64,000 nt of DNA from Aspidiotus rigidus. Lineage: Eukaryota > Arthropoda > Insecta > Hemiptera > Diaspididae. The position numbers and the translations under genes were made by a program. The notes under the pieces were generated by a model, which was not told the origin of the DNA, made no database searches, and saw nothing but the letters and a program-made list of their open reading frames with translations. Every line of letters begins with the position of its first letter. Position 1 is the first letter of the stretch. Below are positions 34,404 through 45,329 of this stretch, piece after piece. The stretch lies in the NCBI GenBank assembly GCA_035079385.1, contig JAVHKY010000003.1, positions 13,185,501 through 13,249,500 of the forward strand. Direction: 5' to 3'.

Positions 34404-34729
34404 TCATTCGATTTCCTCCCAATGAGAATACTCCAATGGTTCGTCGTAAACGTTCGAGCTTTTTTTAAATTCTTCCCTACGCCAAGGATCGTAGTACGGA
34501 GGATACGCGTAATATGGAGGGTAGTGCACTTGCGGAGCATCATTCGAATAGCCCATATATTTTCTGATACTACCCATCATCGCGATAATCAAAGATATTT
34601 TGCTAATGAGTATGGATTTAGTACCGAGTAATGTCATAAATTTAAAACCTAAGGGTATTAACACGGTAGACAATATCATATAGGCGCCGACCATAATAGG
34701 AAACACTCTACGATAATGTCGCCGACGAC
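34404..34729 (-). CDS. Osiris-type gene, alternative terminal exon B
   Basis: Acceptor is a strong pyrimidine tract ending TTTTTCATGATTTCAG. The 107 residues start RRRHYRRVFPIMVGAYMI and include LGTKSILISKISLIIAM, matching the DUF1676 core; here the second G of GGK is T, and one residue is missing near the start compared with exons A and C. The tail is Tyr/Pro-rich (VHYPPYYAYPPYYDPW), typical of cuticle-associated Osiris tails. Same phase as A and C; product about 782 aa. Only about 600 bases separate its stop from exon C, too little for an independent gene. Confidence 0.75.
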
Positions 34730-35629
34730 CTGAAATCATGAAAAATTAAAAAGAAAAAGTAAAAATAAAATATCAAATAGAAAGTTTCTTGCAACGTGGT
34801 GCCATCTCTTATTTCATATAGTATAAAACTGTTCGACGTATCTTGGAATATTTTCGAATAGTAAGATGATGATTTTGTTTGACGATGATTTCAGATCGAC
34901 GGCGCATTATGATTCTCAAACTATGCCCCAGGAATGTACAGGGTGACCATCAAGTCTATCAAACGAACTCTAATGCTCTTTGAATAAATCCTACAGAAAA
35001 AGTAGAGCCACGTAAGGTCAGAAAAGTCCAAACTTTCTCCCACAAACACCTGAAATAAACGGAAAATAAGAAAAAATGTTGGCTACTTTTTCATTTTCTT
35101 GTCACCAAATTATGTACCCTCATCGTATTTTCGCACTTTCATGACTCGCCCCCCGCCCTGGAAAAGTCTTTCAATCATATTTAAAATATCTGAAAGGTCC
35201 AAGTAAACAATTCTACTGCTCTAGATAAGAGAACTCTTATGAGTTGGCCCATCATCAGTTGTGTCGCTACTGAAGAACAAAGCCTTAAACTTATAACATT
35301 GTGATCTTATCGGTTACAACAAATTCAAGGGGCTTGTAAAACTCTACAAAGAGAACCGCTCGATGGGGCCACTGGTTAATAGCCTCCACTCCATTTTACA
35401 AGATAGCAGATTCTTGTGAGAACATTACCAGATCGCATCTGAACAAAGCATCAGGAGCAACAGGGAGCGGATAGAGGGATTGGACGAAGAGGAAATCAAG
35501 AGCAACGATGAACTGGATCCATGTGACATACATGTTTGGTACCGTGCCAAAGGAGGATCTGATGGGAACCCTAACGGGCTGAAGTACGCAAAAATAGTTG
35601 AAGAGACCGTAGACCAGAACTACTGCTGA

Positions 35630-36125
35630 TTCAAGTTCAGGAGTAGCGATGAAATAACCGCTGTCTCCAATACTGGCCGAGATATCCGTGAATGATTTGG
35701 AAAACAAAATATTGAAAAGCAGCAAGTTGAGAATCTCGATCAAACACTAGACTAGAAGGGGCATAGATGATAATATCTTAATTGTGTGGTCAGGCACTCA
35801 TAAAAACAGGCGGACCAATTCTTTCTGGAAACGAATGCGATGAATGAGAGCATCAAGGGCATAAGGCCATTAACTATACGGACCTAACAACAGGATAGAA
35901 TACAAAATCTACATGAAGTCTACGCATACCGATACCATCATTTGAAATCACTCCTACTACCACCCCAGGCACAAGTTGGCGACAATTCAGAACTACTGCT
36001 ACCGAGCAATTTCTTTTCTGAAGAACAATGAAGAGAAGAGGAAAGAAATTGAGATATTAAAGAAGATCGCAGCAGCCAATGGCCATTCTAAAGGCATTAT
36101 TGAGGAAGTCGTTGGAAGAGAACCC
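35630..36125 (+). pseudogene. Decayed Penelope-like reverse transcriptase (C-terminal half)
   Basis: In the plus frames one reads GVAMK(stop)PLSPILAEISVNDLE, the GxxMGSPLSPxLA motif with a broken residue. About 200 bases on comes KSTHTDTII(stop)NHSYYHP, RHKLATIQNYCYRAISFL and then ILKKIAAANGHSKGIIEE. These are the KPTHTDRY, HPxxHK and NGY blocks of PLE reverse transcriptases. Several stops and frame changes show it is dead. It is a different lineage from the copies at 25.9 and 31.5 kb. It sits inside the long intron between terminal exons A and B. Confidence 0.7.
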
Positions 36126-36529
36126 ATGACAGCACAGTGAGAAATTACTAGGAGCCAGAAGTACTTTCATGGTAAAGAGGATCAGCAATGACTGAACTGG
36201 AGAGAAGGACAATGGAAACAAGCTCAGCTGCGAGCAGTCGGAGAAAGTTCAATATCTGGAGAAAGGAGCATGAAACATCGAGGGAAGTCACTGTTTGGCA
36301 AACACTACAACAAAGAACAGCCCAATGGTGAAGGAATATTTGAAGTCATAATGTAAAGAACCGCACAAATACAAGGAAACTCTAGAAAGAGATAAAGATT
36401 GCAAAAGCAAAGCGGAGAAAAACCAGCCTCTTGAACAATGTAATCACATTTGACAGGGAGAGATTATTCAGCTTGGTAGACTTGAAAAGAACAGAATTGA
36501 CCGATAATATAGCAGCAAGCCTGAGCACG

Positions 36530-36903
36530 TAAACCAATCCCGACACAGCATAGACCGATTCCCCGGTGACGTCACAGTGTTGATAACAGTGAGCGATGGT
36601 GAGTCAAAGTACCCGTGTTTGTAATCGATATTACGATTATTGGGCCAATCATGACATCGATTTCCATAAGAATACACAGGGAACGATTCGATCACATACA
36701 GATATTCAAAAACAAGATGTTCCTAATGTATTAGAGATCTCTATCTAGAATCTAGAAGTTCTCTGGAATTCAAATATGTAGCTTTTATTGCTAACGTACT
36801 TCTTGTTCTTGAATACTAGTGAATGATCGAAACGTTCCCTGTGTATTCTTATGGGATTCTAAAATGGCTGCCCCAAAGCCAGCAGCAGAGAACAAGCATT
36901 CAA
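36530..36903 (+). repeat. Repeat Z, copy 1
   Basis: Starts CCGGTGACGTCACAGTGTTG and runs through GATATTACGATTATTGGGCC, ACACAGGGAACGATTC and CCCAAAGCCAGCAGCAGAGA. Other copies: 54299-54600 (inverted), 55222-55435 and 56860-56966. No coding sequence. Confidence 0.75.
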
Positions 36904-37836
36904 TGGACTGTGTTATTGTGACGTTATTCGTTTGGCAAGAGTACTCATTCTGCAGGAAATTTATCCAATCGCAAATTTGCTCCCCATAAAAACATGGGAA
37001 GCAAATCGATCATATGGTATTATTTAAAAATGAGAAAGAATTAAGGGGAAAAAAGTTCATTTTCAGAAGTCGATTACTCACACACTATAAATGTGACCTG
37101 TCACAAGAGAACCCCCCTTAGTGTCCCAAAAATCGTTTTTCAGGTTTTCAGCGATCCCTTATAATTGAAACCCGCTCTTTCACGTGGTGGTATTGAAAAA
37201 ATTCCAAAAAATTTATTTATAGGCCTTAGGGGTCTTCAAAGTTGGGGGAAAATTTCAAATTTCTGGAAAAATTTTTGGAATTTGATGAAATTCAGTTTTA
37301 GGGGTAATTTTGGGTCGCTGAACATGAATCTGACCCATAAATTTCATTCCAATGCATATTTTTGGGTCTACGGATCAAAACATGGAGCTAAGATGCAATT
37401 TTTTAGGCGATTCTCCAGCACTTTTTTCATCAAATTCAAAATTTTAAATTATTAACGCGCAAATAATATAAAAAGCACTATTGAATTGTATTCTTGAATC
37501 ATTAATCTACAACTGATAAAATTTTCAGCCAAATTGATCGCATAATGACACGAAAAACTGATTTTGAAGTTAGAATTATCGCTCCTGTAAAATTATATTT
37601 AGGACGCTAAGGGGGGTTCTCTTGTGACAGGTCACAAATATTGTATAAACTTTTTTCCGAAAAATCCGTTTTAATTATTGATTAATTTCATACTGATCTT
37701 TGCTTCCCGTGTATTTCTTATGGGAGCAAATTTCCCATTGGATAAATTTCTTGCAGAATGAGTACTCTTGCCAAACAAATCGATATCGGTCGATATTTTT
37801 GTTATCACAAATAACACAGTCCATCAAAATCAAAGA
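36904..37836. mobile_element. Palindromic-ended element inserted in repeat Z
   Basis: The left end ATGGACTGTGTTATTGTGAC and the right end, inverted, ATGGACTGTGTTATTTGTGA match over about 100 bases (GTTTGGCAAGAGTACTCATT on the left recurs inverted near 37763). Repeat Z copy at 56955-56975 reads straight from AGCATTGA to ATCAAAATCAAAG where this element sits here, showing the empty site. The element encloses a second one at 37093-37635. Confidence 0.65.
37093..37635. mobile_element. Inner MITE-like element
   Basis: Termini GTGACCTGTCACAAGAGAAC and its inverted copy at the right; the match extends about 35 bases (ACCCCCCTTAG). Length 543 bp, no transposase. The target duplication is not clear (AAAT on both sides at best). 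The open frame 37165-37455 is low complexity. Confidence 0.65.
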
Positions 37837-37844
37837 TGTTGACG

Positions 37845-37853
37845 TCACGGGAA
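37845..37853. repeat. Target-site duplication TCACGGGAA (left)
   Basis: Identical to 39635-39643. Confidence 0.85.
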
Positions 37854-39634
37854 GCGAGTTTATTTTATGTAACCGACATGGGGCTACCGCGTTGGTTTAC
37901 TGCCATACTGGGAGTAAGAGGCAAGTAAGAGTGATGCCGCGGGACTTTGAAATATTTTTGTACTTCTTAGACTTGTATTTTCAACTGTTGGACCTTGAAA
38001 TACTTTCAACTGTGGGACTTTGAAATATTTTTAAATTGTAGGACTTTGAACAAATTGTAGGACTTTGAAATATTTTCATAAGTGGACTTGTAGTATTTTT
38101 CATTTTCAATTCTCGGACATGGAAATATTTTCAACTGTTGAACTTGGAATTATTTTCTTTAAAATATTTTTATACTTCTTGGACTTGTAAAATTTTTCAT
38201 TTTCAATTCTTGGACTTTGAATTATTTTCATAAGTGGACTTGTAAAATTTTTCATTTTCATTTCTCGGACTTGGAAATATTTTCAACTGTGGGACTTTGA
38301 AATATTTTTAAACTGTAGGACTTTGAAATATTTTCAAGTGTTGGACTTGAAAATATTTTCAAATTGTAGGACTTTGAAATATTTTCATAAGTGGACTTGT
38401 AGAATTTTTCATTTTCAATTCTCGGACTTGGAAATATTTTCAACTGTTGAACTTGGAATTATTTCCTTTAAAATATTTTTATACTTCTTGGACTTGTAAA
38501 ATTTTCTCATTTTTGGGTTGAAAATATTACGAAGTCCGACGATCAAAAATGAAAAATTTTTGCAAATCCAAGAAGTATGAAAATATTTTAAAGTCCAACA
38601 ATTGGAAAATAATTCCAAGTCCGATAGTTGAAAATATTTCAAAGAAAATAATTCCGAGTCCAACAGTTGAAAATATTTTCAAGTCCGAGAATCGAAAATG
38701 AAAAATTCTACAAGTCCACTCATGAAAATATTTCAAAGTCCCACAATTTGAAAATAATTCTAAGTTCAACAATTGAAAATATTTCCAAGTCCGAGAATTG
38801 AAAATGAAAAATTTTACAAGTCCACTTACGAAAATATTCCAAGTCCCACAATTTGAAAATAATTCCAAGTCCAACTGTTGAAAATAATTCCGAATCCAAC
38901 AGTTGAAAATAATTCCAAGTCCAACGGTTGAAAATATTTTCAAGTCCGAGAATCGAAAATGAAAAATTCTACAAGTCCACTCATGAAAATCTTTCAAAGT
39001 CCCACAATTTGAAAATAATTCCAAGTCCGAGAATTGATAATGAAAAATTTTACAAGCCCACTTATGAAAATATTTCAAGTCCCACAATTTGAAAATAATT
39101 CCAAGTCCAACAGTTGAAAATATTTCAAAGTCCAACAGTTGAAAATAATTCCGAATCCAACAGTTGAAAATATTTCAAAGAAAATAATTCCAAGTCCAAC
39201 AATTGAAAATATTTTCAAGTCCGAGAATCAAAAATGAAAAATTCTACAAGTCCACTCATGAAAATATTTCAAAGTCCCACAATTTGAAAATAATTCCAAG
39301 TTCAACAATTGAAAATATTTCCAAGTCCGAGAATTGAAAATGAAAAATTTTACTAGTCCACTTATGAAAATATTTCAAGTGCCACAATTTGAAAATAATT
39401 CCAAGTCCAACAGTTGAAAACATTTCAAAGTCTAACCGTTGAAAATAATTCCGAATCCAACAGTTGAAAATATTTCAAAGTCCAAGAATTGAAAATGAAA
39501 AATTTTACAAGTCTAAAGAAGTACAAAAATATATATTGCCAAGTCCCGCGGCATCACTCTTACTCGCCTCTTACTCCCAGTGTGGCAGTAAACCGACGCG
39601 GTAGCCCCATGTCGGTTACATAAAATAAACTTGC
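37854..39634. mobile_element. Foldback element with 9-bp target duplication
   Basis: Ends GCGAGTTTATTTTATGTAAC and inverted GCAAGTTTATTTTATGTAAC. The unique outer part of each arm is about 120 bp. The inside is two opposed arrays of degenerate units of about 35-45 bp containing GACTTTGAAATATTTTCA or AATTTTTCATTTTCAATTC, changing direction near 38520. Foldback (FB) elements known from Drosophila have this design and a 9-bp duplication, which agrees with TCACGGGAA here. No transposase is encoded; open frames on both strands are array translations. Confidence 0.82.
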
Positions 39635-39643
39635 TCACGGGAA
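39635..39643. repeat. Target-site duplication TCACGGGAA (right)
   Basis: Identical to 37845-37853. Confidence 0.85.
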
Positions 39644-39654
39644 ATCGGTCTATT

Positions 39655-39770
39655 GTTGCGTAACAGATAAGATCACAGTGGTATACTAGGAAACTGTTTA
39701 AGGCCTTGGTACTCAGTAGCGACACAACTGATGACGGGGTAACACCCGTAAGTATTCTTGTAAAGCTAAC
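39655..39770. repeat. Inverted partner of the 35230-35330 repeat
   Basis: CTCAGTAGCGACACAACTGATGA-type text is the inverse of CATCAGTTGTGTCGCTACTG near 35252. The two form a widely spaced inverted pair about 4.4 kb apart around the PLE relic and foldback elements. Confidence 0.55.
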
Positions 39771-40441
39771 TAAGGTATTTTCAACACCTCATCCTACTTG
39801 AATGACTTTCAATCATGCTACAGACCCAATAAGACCTACAGAAGGGGGGAAAAAAAAAGATTCTTATTGGCGGACTCTGAGAATGCTCGGAAGATCAAAG
39901 CCCCTAAAATAACTACCTCATATCCAACCTATGAATCTCCTCCTTCTACTCGTTTAGTCGTGCATAATAAGCGGTATGTGCACAACTTGTCCATGATTGA
40001 GATTTGAAGGAATAAATCAGAACTCAATACTTTTTATGTTCGAAAAAAACTACTTGGGAAATGTCGAAAGTGCTTTTCGGTGTTTTACCAAACAAAATCA
40101 CCTGAGTCCATAGTATCGTCATTCTTGCGGTCGGCTACTCCTGTACTTTGCAAGTACCACACCTATTACCTTACATTTTTAACCACATTCGAGACCTTCT
40201 CTACTAGGTATACAAGACGACCCTCACTGGTGTCCAAAATGACAAGTAAAAGTTTTTGATGATCCCTTTTTGAGGAGGAAGTAGGAACATGGTCTCCTCC
40301 GCCCGTCGAGAAATTTTCCCGGAAGTCCGCCAATGATGTTTTTACTACCTACGAACAACTATTATTATAATAATATTGGGTTTGAGTTCTAGATTCAGCT
40401 AAATTTTCTTACGCAAGAAAACATCAATTTTCTTAACCAAA

Positions 40442-40803
40442 TCAGTCTAGAAGAAGATAAGAGTACGTGTAATCAATTGGTATACGTTTGTAACGTTTAT
40501 CAGATTTCCGTCTAACGTGTTGGTCGTAGTGGAAAGGGTGGTAGGGTACTGGCGGTAAAGGTGGCGGCAGCGGCGGTGAATGATGGTGTTGGTGATTATT
40601 GGTGGATATGTCGACGTGCGCGCCAAAAAATTTACTGAAACTACTAAATAGCGCAAATAACAGAGCTAGTTTACTAATGATGAACGATTTGCCGCCCATC
40701 ATTGCCATAAACTGAAACACTATCGGTACTATTACGGCCGTGATTGTCATGTATATGCCGGCGACCACCGGGAAGACCCGGCGGAAACGATGGCGTCGTC
40801 GAC
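40442..40803 (-). CDS. Osiris-type gene, alternative terminal exon A
   Basis: Closest of the three terminal exons to the shared 5' part. Acceptor GTTTTTCATGATTTCAG; two bases complete the Gly codon. The 119 residues start RRRHRFRRVFPVVAGIYM, pass through a hydrophobic stretch and GGKSFIISKLALLFALF, the DUF1676 core, then a His/Pro-rich tail (HHHSPPLPPPLPP) and a basic end with YTYSYLL. With exons 1 and 2 it gives about 794 aa. Osiris proteins are secretory or endosomal membrane proteins made during cuticle formation in insects. The intron to exon 2 is 1.28 kb, so this is likely the default ending. Confidence 0.82.
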
Positions 40804-40949
40804 CTGAAATCATGAAAAACAAAATGCTAATATCGCGATTTTGTACGTCGTTTCGTTTGTCGGCGTGGCAAGCCTTTTTTTTTACGAGAGTGTATTCGAC
40901 ATTTTTATGTAATTGCTATAAAATTCTCGTTTCGGTATTCTGAAGTTCC

Positions 40950-42080
40950 TTAAAAATCGCGCGCTATAGTCAAATACAGCGCCGTAATTCCTCGTGATCG
41001 TTAAATTCGTTACTGTCGAATTAAAATCACGCATGTTTATAAGTTAAGTAGAAACTTATAAAAGTTTCACAATATTCTCGATACTTTTTAGCTGTTTCTT
41101 TTACAATGTTTTCCGACAAGTTTGATGTAACGACATAACGTTTAGGCCGAACGCCGAAAAAGAAACAAAAACTTTTTAATCTAAATAGCAGATGACTTTA
41201 TCGTTGAATTATTAAAAGAGCGTTCGAAATGCGAACAAATTTGCAATCAAAGGCTCGTATAGTTTTACTGATTTATACGTATGGTGTTGAGCCTACGTAT
41301 AAAATTTATACCTCGGTAATTGAAAACAGATATTCATATTTTTATTTTAATCAAAAAATCAATTTATTGAGTTTTAAAATTTTCGTTGTTGGGTTCGTAA
41401 ATGAGCACCACGCACTGGAGCAAAAACTTGAACGACACGGAGAGAATTCATGAATTGCAGGATTTCTAATGGTGTGCACACGACTCAACTATAAACAGCG
41501 AGACAGATCCTTTAGTTTCCATGACTAAATAGCAGTTAAGAGAGTGGCCAGCCTCTCATTCATGACTCAGATTTTCTATATATCAGACATAATTTTGTGA
41601 CAGCCTTCTCAAAAGGAAACCCATTATTATTTTTGTCTGAGATACATCCTCAAAAAATTGTCCGCGTCAGGCTAAGTGAACTTGACTTACTTTAGAAACT
41701 TTTAGTAGTGTTTAAAGGTTCCATATAGCTATGCGAGGGAGAGGGAAACAACAAACTGTATTTCCGAAGGCGACCTAATTTACGCTCGTGTCCTGTAAAA
41801 AAAGTTTTTCAAATCTTTAAGAGCTTAGCCAGCTAAACAAAATCGTCCCATTCTTTAGAAGGCTACAAAAATTTCATTCATTCAAGTAGGGGTTCTGAAT
41901 GGGAGGGAGCCATAACCTAGACTAGGGTCTGGGGAAAAAATCCAACTTTTAAGATATATAATGTGGCGTGGCCAGAGAGTTTTTGAGGGGAGTTTAAACA
42001 AAACTTTATGTAATACTAATGAAGCACTTATTCTCAACAAATTTCAAGAACCAAAATCTAATTTTACGAGATGTATTCAT
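40950..42080. other. Intron between Osiris exon 2 and terminal exon A
   Basis: AT-rich; no further exon with matching phase recognised. Confidence 0.45.
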
Positions 42081-42087
42081 TACTCAC

Positions 42088-42215
42088 CCTCTACTTGCGA
42101 ATTGCCATTTTCCAACGGATTAGCCAAATTTATTTTCAGTGAGTGCGTTGCAAAAAGTTTCTGAATCCCGCCTAATAAACTTGAAAACCAGTCTGAATCC
42201 TCATCTGTGGCAGAT
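42088..42215 (-). CDS. Osiris-type gene, exon 2
   Basis: A 128-nt exon found by phase. The acceptor TTTTACCTATCTAG supplies one base that completes the codon left open by exon 1 (AG|A), and the donor G|GTGAGT leaves one base that completes Gly with any of the three terminal exons. It encodes 42 whole codons, including DWFSSLLGGIQKLFATHSLK and INLANPLENG. The F-x-x-THSLK-(I/V)-x-L segment is the characteristic block between the two-cysteine region and DUF1676 in Osiris proteins. This exon makes the gene model continuous. It has no ATG. Confidence 0.85.
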
Positions 42216-42301
42216 CTAGATAGGTAAAATTAAACTTATTTAAGTTTATCACAAAATGTTTCTCTGTGATTGCAGTGGTAAATCGTTCAGTATTACTCGT
42301 G

Positions 42302-42500
42302 TTAGTCCATGGTCCGAAATAAAAAATAGTGGTTTTTGGTACCATTAGGGCGACGGTACAAAGCGTCGCTTCGGGATATATTAGTAGGGACGATACTTAC
42401 TAAAAAAAAAAAAAATAGTAGATATCTGAGAAGGGTAGCTATTCGAAATGGTGGCCAATCCAAAATGGCGGATTGGCTTTGTGGTAAAAGGCTAAGTCTA
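42302..42500. repeat. Dispersed repeat, related copy inverted near 48205-48345
   Basis: CCAAAATGGCGGATTGGCTT and the flanking AGAAGGGTAGCTATTC return in reverse near 48220-48260 (AAGCCAATCCGCCATTTTGA). Lies in the intron between Osiris exons 1 and 2. Confidence 0.5.
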
Positions 42501-42579
42501 GGGGTCAAATTTTCTCAATTTTTGACATGTTCCATGTCTTTTCTGATTTTGAAACTCGAGTGTACACCCCACCCCCCCC

Positions 42580-43060
42580 CCCCCTCAAGAGAAATCTCTA
42601 CCCCGTGGATGACTCAGAAATTCGCGAGTACACCCCGCGTAATAATAATAATTAATAATAAATAAATAAATAATTAAATAATTAAATAAATAAATAATTA
42701 AATAATTAATATAATTATTAATTGGAAAATCTCTACCCCGTGGGTGATTCAGAAATTTGCGAGTACACCCCGCGTGATAATAATAAATAATTAATTAATT
42801 GATAATTAAATAATTAATAATTAAATAATTAATATAATTAAATGATGAAATAAATAAATAATTAAATAATTAATATAATTAATTATTAGAAAATCTCTAC
42901 CCCGTGGGTGATTCAGAAATTCGCGAGTACACCCCGCGTAATAATAATAAATAATTAATTAATTAATTAATTAATTAATTAATTAATCAATAATTAAATA
43001 AATAAATAAATAAATAAATAATTAAATAATTAATATAATTAATAATTAGAAAATTTTCCA
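42580..43060. repeat. Conserved 45-bp block repeated in AATTA-rich DNA
   Basis: The block CTCTACCCCGTGGGTGATTC ... AATTCGCGAGTACACCCCGC occurs at about 42595, 42732 and 42896, separated by 90-110 bases made almost only of AATAA/AATTA units. The same block in reverse orientation occurs twice at 62607-62825. Confidence 0.75.
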
Positions 43061-43069
43061 AGTCCCTCT

Positions 43070-43600
43070 TCCTATCATATATGGCTGGATAGTCGAAATT
43101 TTTTCAAGTCCCCTAGACTTGAATTTTCTCATACCATTCCAATACAACAGCGAGATCGCTCGTTCGCCTCACGAAAGTTGATACCTCAAAATATAGAACA
43201 CCCACAATTACCTCAAAATATTTCTCATACAAGACTTATACGACGCCAAGATAGGTAAAGAGGTAAACGAATAATATCTCACGAACACTAAACCTAGTAC
43301 AAGAATTAATAATAAATAAATAAATAAATAAATAATATTAAATAAATAAATAATTGAATAATTAAATAATTAAATAAATGAAGGCTGGATAGTCGAAATT
43401 TTTCCAAGTCCCCTAGACTTGAATTGTCACATACCATTCCAATACAACAGCGAGACAGGGGGCGAACGAGCGGAGCGAGTTCGCGCTTCCTCGTATTTCT
43501 CATAGAAGACTTATACGACGCCATGATAGGTAAAGGGGTAAACGAATAATATCTCACGAACACTACTTGACCTAGTAGAAGCCTAGACTGAAATATTTCA
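43070..43600. repeat. Short direct duplications around an AATAA tract
   Basis: GGCTGGATAGTCGAAATTTT followed by CAAGTCCCCTAGACTTGAAT occurs at about 43083 and 43384, and GACTTATACGACGCCA occurs at about 43228 and 43508. The second copy contains an extra palindrome, GCGAACGAGCGGAGCGAGTTCGC. Confidence 0.6.
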
Positions 43601-43609
43601 AGATGACTC

Positions 43610-45320
43610 ATAAAATATAAAAGACATGGAACATGATTTTCATTTATTTGGCTATGCCAGAAAATTTTTTTTTCTCACAAGTACCACAGTTGAATTGCTA
43701 TCTTTGATCTGGGTTAGATTTGTGGGTCGACATGTGCGTCTTCAGAGAATTTTTTTATGTGAATTTTTTTTTCTGATGAAAATCAACTTTTGCATAGAAT
43801 GCGATAATTTCGAATTTTCGAAATTGTGATTTGTAGTCAAGTTTTTTCTAATGAAAGAAAATTGTGTGCCAAATAACATATTGAACTTCCCATTCCCATA
43901 TCTTTTGTGGCACGTTCTAGCCCCCAATATTAATTTTTTGCAAATATCTCGAAAAATTGAGCTCCATGTTTTACCCAAAGAATATTTTCTGTGAATTTTT
44001 TCAACTGTCATCTCTATCGGCTGTCTCCCGAAATCTCAGAAATTTTGACAAACTCTGGAAGAAAGTCCAGGTAGTCTATTTCAAAGAAAATTTCGAAAAA
44101 AAAAAATTTTCATTCGAAACTTTATTTATTGCAGCTCGATTTTTCAAAAGACCCACTATAACTCGATTTTTTCCTAAAATCGATAACTTTGGAACGTTTT
44201 TCAAACCTATAATTAGACTGACAATTGTAGCTTCACAAACTACGAAAACGGCGAAATCTGCCTCAAACACTGGCCCTAGCCAAAGAGGCGGTCCTACCGC
44301 GAGAGGGAAAATAAATCAGGGATGACATAACATTTTTTGATTTTTTTTGGAAATACGTAGAAATGCTCTAAATTAGGCCAAAAGAAATAAAATTTGTGAA
44401 TTTCCAGTCTTCGAGAGACACTATATAGTAGTCCCGGACGTAATAGTCGTCGTACAATATTTGCGCTTTTGCGGAGAGATAATGCGCGTGGTCAATAGGG
44501 ATCCAACCCACGGAATTAAACGAGGGAAGGCAGGAACCTGTTTTATGATGCACATTATGATACGAGAGGGGCTTAGAATATTTTAGAAGAACTATCCAAA
44601 TCTTATAGCGTTTGAAACGTTGCATGTCTGGCTTACTGAAGGGGCTAAATCAGTTGGTGTATGAAGTATTGCATATCTAGTTACTTGAAGGAGCTATCAT
44701 TCAGGATACATACACCGACCGATAAGCTATATATGATAGGACGGGGACTTAGAAAAGTTTCGAGCTCCAAGTTTCTCCAGCCAGGCGGCGGATGGCGAAC
44801 GTTCTTTCCACCCCCTTTGATAAACTGGTTCCCTGTTTTAAAATACATGTGTAATTTCAATCATCAGGGAAAAGGCATCAATGCAAACACATTCAGAAAA
44901 TAAAGCGAAAAAGAATGTCGAGTGACATTAACATTCCTTTCAAAATGAAAATAAAAATAGTGAAATAAAATCAAAAGTTGCCAAAATTACTCCAAAAATC
45001 CCAGGAATCATCCACCAGAGATTTTGAGGAAACCAAAAAGTAAAAAACTCAAGAGAAAGTAACCCTTTATAGAATAACTCTCAATGAGGGGAAAAATGGA
45101 TAGAGGATCGAACCCCCTATCAAGAAATGTAATAATAATGCTGACAACACGGGGCAAAAAATGACTCAATTCAGTAAAGTAAAGGTGCGCGAACTGCTAC
45201 TTAGCCCAGCCCCAAATCAGTAAGAAGAAGGCATTAGGTACAACCTAGGCGAGTAGAAAAAAAAAGGGGGAAGGCAACATTCGGCTAGAAACAGTAAATT
45301 AATAAACGTAAAATGAAGGG
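43610..45320. other. No gene seen (Osiris intron 1)
   Basis: AT-rich with scattered short repeats such as GGAACCTGTTTTATGA at 44535. No exon recognised. Confidence 0.4.
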
Positions 45321-45329
45321 GGGAAAAAT

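Noticed and set aside
35396..35743. 115-codon minus-strand hydrophobic frame as a membrane protein or a 5' exon for terminal exon B
   Set aside because: It is antisense to the decayed PLE reverse transcriptase and has no Osiris signature.
38527..39135. 202-codon Phe/Leu-rich frame
   Set aside because: Arises from the GAAAATAATTCCAAGTCC-type units of the foldback element; no family signature.
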